A DNA stretch of 64,000 nucleotides, taken from NCBI RefSeq assembly GCF_003663945.1, contig NZ_RCCH01000002.1, positions 312,612 to 376,611 of the forward strand, in the 5' to 3' direction. The stretch comes from Lacinutrix venerupis (GTDB lineage: Bacteria; Bacteroidota; Bacteroidia; Flavobacteriales; Flavobacteriaceae). Below are positions 60,736-64,000 of the stretch, in pieces (within the stretch, counting starts at the first letter, position 1; each line of letters begins with the position of its first letter). A program made the position numbers and the translations under genes. The notes under the pieces are model-generated. The model was not told where the DNA came from and did no database searches. It saw only the letters and a program-made list of their open reading frames with translations.

Positions 60736-61464
60736 TTGACAAAAGTAAATCCTTATAAAGACAGCGACCTAGGTAAAAAAGAACAGGTTACAAAAATGTT
60801 CGATACTATTTCTGGAGAATACGATGGCTTAAACCGTGTTATTTCCTTTGGAATTGATATTAAATGGAGAAAAAAAGTAGTCGAAATTGTAAAAGCTACC
60901 AATCCAGATACTGTTTTAGATATTGCTACAGGCACAGGTGATTTAGCAATTAATCTTGCCGAAACTAGTGCTACTAAAATTGTAGGATTAGATATTAGTA
61001 GTGGTATGCTTGAAGTTGGCAAAAATAAAATTGCTACTAAAAATCTTGGGCATAAAATTGAAATGATTATTGGAGATAGCGAAAATATGCCTTTTGAAGA
61101 TAATAGTTTCGATGCTATTACTGTAGCTTTTGGTGTTCGTAATTTTGAAACATTAGAAAAAGGATTAAAAGATATTTTACGTGTATTAAAACCAGGTGGT
61201 ACTTTTGTTATACTTGAAACTTCTGTTCCTACTAAGTTCCCTTTTAAACAAGGCTACAATTTTCATTCTAAAATTATATTACCAACAGTAGGAAAGTTGT
61301 TTTCTAAAGACAAAACAGCCTACAAATATTTAAGCGATAGTGCTTCGGTTTTTCCTTATGGTGAAGCATTAAACAATATTTTACGTAATATTGGGTTTAT
61401 AAATGTGAACCATTTACCACAAACGTTTGGAGTGGCTACAATTTATACAGCATCAAAACAGTAA
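60736..61464 (+). CDS. ubiE: Demethylmenaquinone methyltransferase
   Basis: 242 aa from TTG 60736 (then [17 protein letters not shown]); no in-frame ATG fits, and the promoter box lies just upstream. UbiE/MenG motifs: [41 protein letters not shown]-type segment [20 protein letters not shown], and [15 protein letters not shown]. It methylates demethylmenaquinol in menaquinone synthesis. porT follows 1 nt after the stop, so the two are translated together. Confidence 0.94.
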   Translation: MTKVNPYKDSDLGKKEQVTKMFDTISGEYDGLNRVISFGIDIKWRKKVVEIVKATNPDTVLDIATGTGDLAINLAETSATKIVGLDISSGMLEVGKNKIATKNLGHKIEMIIGDSENMPFEDNSFDAITVAFGVRNFETLEKGLKDILRVLKPGGTFVILETSVPTKFPFKQGYNFHSKIILPTVGKLFSKDKTAYKYLSDSASVFPYGEALNNILRNIGFINVNHLPQTFGVATIYTASKQ

Positions 61465-61465
61465 C

Positions 61466-62188
61466 ATGAGGAAATTAATTGCCCTATTTATATGCATAAC
61501 AGCAAGTACAATGTGTTCTGCGCAGTTATTTACTAGAGAAAAAGTACAAAATAACCAAAACATGGATAAACAAATCTTAAGTTGGGGATACTATTTTGGA
61601 ACAAATAACCTAGATTATAAATTTGATTATAACGACAATATTGGAGATATACAAACCGTAAAAACCTTTGGTTTTAATGTTGGTTTAGTTGGAGACGTTA
61701 GAGTTAACGATTACATTAATTTTAGATTGGAACCAGGTTTAGTTATTTCGGCAAGAAATTTAAATTATCCTGAAAATTATTTTGACGGCATTCCTGAAGA
61801 GGATTTAAATAGTTCAGATTTTTTAAGAGAAGTAAAATCCACATACATTTATGTACCATTATTAATGAGACTTTCTACAAAACGTCTTAATAACTTTAAA
61901 CCGTTTATAACAGTTGGTATTGCTACATCTTTAAATTTATCTAGTAACGAAAAAAATCCTGAAGACAATAGTGGTGGAGAGTTTAGAACAACAAAAAGCA
62001 CACAGTTTTTAGATCTTGGTTTTGGTATAGATTTTTACTTATACTGGTTTAAATTCACACCTTCAATACGAGGTGTTTTTGCGCTAAATGATGAATTAGT
62101 AAGAGATTTCGACCCAAACAGTCCTTGGACTGGCAATATTAATTCTATGAAAACACGTGGCGTATTTATTAACCTAACTTTTAGGTAA
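61466..62188 (+). CDS. porT: PorT family outer membrane protein (type IX secretion)
   Basis: 240 aa from ATG 61466 with signal peptide ending TMCSAQ. The beta-barrel pattern reads GYYFGTNNLDYKFDYND, YINFRLEPGLVISARNLNY, STYIYVPLLMRLSTKR and ends KTRGVFINLTFR, as in PorT. PorT is an outer-membrane component of the T9SS, needed for gliding and secretion of proteins with CTDs such as the one at 23169. The neighbourhood ubiE-porT is the usual one in flavobacteria. Confidence 0.88.
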   Translation: MRKLIALFICITASTMCSAQLFTREKVQNNQNMDKQILSWGYYFGTNNLDYKFDYNDNIGDIQTVKTFGFNVGLVGDVRVNDYINFRLEPGLVISARNLNYPENYFDGIPEEDLNSSDFLREVKSTYIYVPLLMRLSTKRLNNFKPFITVGIATSLNLSSNEKNPEDNSGGEFRTTKSTQFLDLGFGIDFYLYWFKFTPSIRGVFALNDELVRDFDPNSPWTGNINSMKTRGVFINLTFR

Positions 62189-62203
62189 TAATTTGTTTAT
62201 TAT

Positions 62204-62923
62204 TTAGCTTCTTCTAAACTCACTTAGTAAAATAGATCCTGCAGTTGCTACGTTTAAACTTTCAGTCTCTTGCAAATCGCCAAATCTTGGAATTGCAATA
62301 CGCTCTGTAACTTGCTTTTCAATATTTTTAGATATACCATTAGCTTCATTTCCTAAAACAATAATACCTTCTTTAGGTAATTGTTTTTTATATACATTTT
62401 CTCCATCCATAAAAGCACCAAAAATTGGTATTTTAGTTTCTGCTAAAAACATATTTAAATCTAAATAACTAATATTCACTCTAGTAATAGAACCCATAGT
62501 TGCTTGTACAACTTTTGGATTATAGCAATCTACAGTTTCTTTACTACAAATTAATTCTTTCACTCCAAACCAATCGCATAATCGTATAATAGTACCCAAA
62601 TTTCCGGGATCGCGAACACTATCTAAAGCAACAATTAAGCCTTTAGTCTCTATGTTTTTTTGTTCTGGAATTTTAAAAACTGCAAGAGCTTTATTTGGAG
62701 TGGTTAGAAAACTAATTTTCTTTAATTCGTTTTCTGTAATTAAAATTTCCTGTTCATTATTATCTACAAAAGACTCTGTAGTAAACAAATAATGTAATTG
62801 TAAAGAGGAGTTTAAAAGCTCATTAATTACTTTTATACCTTCAGCTACAAAAAAACCATCTGCAATTCTATATTTTTTCTGCTTAAGACGCGTTATTAAC
62901 TTTATTTGGCTTTTTGATAGCAT
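62204..62923 (-). CDS. TrmH family RNA methyltransferase
   Basis: 239 aa. N-terminal SpoU substrate-binding region (MLSKSQIKLITRLKQKKYR, FFVAEGIKVINELL) and SPOUT domain with LIVALDSVRDPGNLGTIIRL, GIIVLGNEANGIS and IPRFGDLQETESLNVATAGS. Methylates 2'-O in rRNA or tRNA; the specific site is not decided. It is convergent with porT (15 nt apart) and its 5' end overlaps the promoter of tamL. Confidence 0.92.
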   Translation of the reverse strand: MLSKSQIKLITRLKQKKYRIADGFFVAEGIKVINELLNSSLQLHYLFTTESFVDNNEQEILITENELKKISFLTTPNKALAVFKIPEQKNIETKGLIVALDSVRDPGNLGTIIRLCDWFGVKELICSKETVDCYNPKVVQATMGSITRVNISYLDLNMFLAETKIPIFGAFMDGENVYKKQLPKEGIIVLGNEANGISKNIEKQVTERIAIPRFGDLQETESLNVATAGSILLSEFRRS

Positions 62924-62941
62924 TTAAAAAATGTATTTTTG
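62913..62941 (+). promoter_or_regulatory. Putative promoter of tamL
   Basis: TTTG (62913-62916), 17-nt spacer and TATTTTTG (62934-62941). The spacer is a little short. The box lies 62 nt before the TTG start, overlapping the first codons of the divergent methyltransferase gene. Confidence 0.45.
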
Positions 62942-63003
62942 AATCTTAAGTGATTCGAATTAAAAATTTAAAGTTAAAATAAATCCTTTTAAAGACTATT
63001 TAG

Positions 63004-64000
63004 TTGAAAATACAAGATTCAAAAATACTACTTATTATTTTAATTTTTGGGTTTCTAACCGCATGTAGTTCTGTTAGGCGTGTGCCTAAAAACGAACATT
63101 TATTAACAAAAACCACAATAAAAGTAAATAATGTAAACGAAGATAGAGATGTTATAAACAATCTTATATATCAAAAACCTAATGCAAGTATTCCTTATAC
63201 TAATATAAAAACAAGGCTTTACATTTACAATTTAGCAAGACCAAATTTAGACTCTATTTTAGAAGCAAAAATTGCTAACAATCCAAAACGTACACAACGA
63301 CAAATAAACTTTTTATCAAAAAAACAATTTGAACAACGACGAAAAAACAAATTAGCATTTAACAATTGGCTAAAAAAAACAGGTGAAGCTCCTGTTATAA
63401 TAGACGATACGCTTTCTAAAAAATCTATTAAAAGATTAGAAAGTTATTATTGGAACAATGGTTGGTTTGATGTTAAAGCAGATTTTAAAACTACTAGAAA
63501 GGATAACCAAAGAGGTACAGTAGATTACATAGTAACTACTGGTGAACCATATAAAATAGACTCCCTTTCTACTAAAATTAATACGCCAATAATAGATTCT
63601 CTTTATCAAAATGTAGTAAATCAATCTTTACTAAAAACAAACACTCAATACAAAACAAATAACGTTTTAGACGAGCGAGATCGTATTACCGAAATGCTAA
63701 GAAACTCTGGAGTATACCATTTCTCACAAGATAATATCTATTTTGAAATTGATACTATTGGAAAAACTAAAAAAGTAAATATAGATTTACAAATAAGTAA
63801 CAAACAAACTAGAATACAAGATTCTGTTTTTTACGAGCCTTTTAAAATTTATAAAGTAAAAGATGTAAATATATATACTAGCAGCTCTTTCGAAAACAAA
63901 GACAAGGCCATTACAGACTCTACAACTTATAAAGGCTTTAATATCTACAGTAAAGAAAAACTACGCTACAACACTAAAATGCTAACAGATGCTGTATTTA
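63004..64000 (+). CDS. tamL: TamL-like outer membrane lipoprotein of the BamA/TamA family (partial, 5' end)
   Basis: The frame opens at TTG 63004 directly after an in-frame TAG and runs off the window after 332 codons. Lipobox FLTAC (Cys21) marks a lipoprotein, unlike BamA. Next come SSVRRVPKNEHLLTKTTIKV and POTRA-like repeats (YYWNNGWFDVKADFKTTR, ERDRITEMLRNSGVYHF). In Bacteroidetes TamL is a lipidated BamA relative important for outer-membrane assembly together with TamB; the barrel would follow beyond the window. Position next to porT is as seen in other flavobacteria (from memory). Confidence 0.85.
   Translation, partial: MKIQDSKILLIILIFGFLTACSSVRRVPKNEHLLTKTTIKVNNVNEDRDVINNLIYQKPNASIPYTNIKTRLYIYNLARPNLDSILEAKIANNPKRTQRQINFLSKKQFEQRRKNKLAFNNWLKKTGEAPVIIDDTLSKKSIKRLESYYWNNGWFDVKADFKTTRKDNQRGTVDYIVTTGEPYKIDSLSTKINTPIIDSLYQNVVNQSLLKTNTQYKTNNVLDERDRITEMLRNSGVYHFSQDNIYFEIDTIGKTKKVNIDLQISNKQTRIQDSVFYEPFKIYKVKDVNIYTSSSFENKDKAITDSTTYKGFNIYSKEKLRYNTKMLTDAVF

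Noticed and set aside
1-64000. CRISPR array, prophage, integrative element or insertion sequence
   Set aside because: No array of spaced identical repeats, no transposase, integrase or phage structural gene was found, and the tRNA genes show no duplicated 3' ends.

Overview
The window is chromosomal DNA of a low-GC member of the Bacteroidetes, most likely a marine Flavobacteriaceae (Olleya/Lacinutrix/Winogradskyella-like; the genus is an inference). Several things point there: SusC/SusD pairs, DUF6377 and LytTR regulators, a type IX secretion (T9SS) component and cargo, TamL, promoters with the Bacteroidetes -7 box TAnnTTTG, almost no Shine-Dalgarno sequences, frequent TTG starts, and encoded tRNAs without CCA. 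There is no prophage, insertion sequence, CRISPR array or rRNA. Most of the window is core genome, with two accessory blocks (a polysaccharide utilization locus and a 3-hydroxyanthranilate catabolic operon).

Layout. 1-9.3 kb (+): end of etfA, a bifunctional nuclease, a nucleoside transporter, thyA, a membrane-anchored 2TM-DHFR fusion, an FAD oxidoreductase, fabD and lspA; a glycogen-binding-domain gene on the other strand is frameshifted. 9.3-13.3 kb: galE, a sugar aminotransferase and waaA (envelope sugars), with two perfect palindromes in the divergent promoter. 13.4-15.7 kb: an 11-residue-repeat lipoprotein, a TAT-exported TIM-barrel protein and a DUF6515 protein. 15.9-22.6 kb (-): a seven-gene operon tolC / adaptor / ABC ATPase / ABC permease / doxX / histidine kinase / LytTR regulator. 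23.2-35.0 kb (-): a polysaccharide utilization locus, susC-susD-susE-GH30-GH30-ricin/T9SS protein, with a DUF6377 regulator upstream. 35.1-43.1 kb: two tRNAs, mutS, a SpoU methyltransferase, a FolK-deoxynucleoside kinase fusion, a large AsmA-like protein and rpsU. 43.2-45.4 kb (-): a nuclease, apbE and a short Nqr-associated protein. 45.6-50.7 kb (+): 3-hydroxyanthranilate catabolism (aldehyde dehydrogenase, atypical SDR, dioxygenase, decarboxylase) and an O-methyltransferase. 50.7-51.8 kb: a HipA-like kinase overlapping a DUF3037 gene. 51.9-64 kb: subtilase, tatA, ppa, rsmG, desaturase, aminotransferase, trkHA, menaquinone methyltransferase, porT, a SpoU methyltransferase and the start of tamL.

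How genes work together. ThyA, DHFR, FolK-dNK and the nucleoside permease cover folate-dependent and salvage routes to thymidylate. The glycan locus imports and cleaves a beta-glucan-like substrate; its last protein carries a T9SS sorting domain, and PorT from the same window belongs to that machinery. The most interesting unexplained signal is an approximately 65-bp imperfect direct repeat found in only two places noticed: upstream of tolC and upstream of the DUF6515 gene. Both promoters flank the operon that encodes the LytTR regulator, which suggests a local regulon. Two genes are broken at A-homopolymers (4.46 and 49.88 kb), which may be real lesions, slippage sites or sequencing errors.
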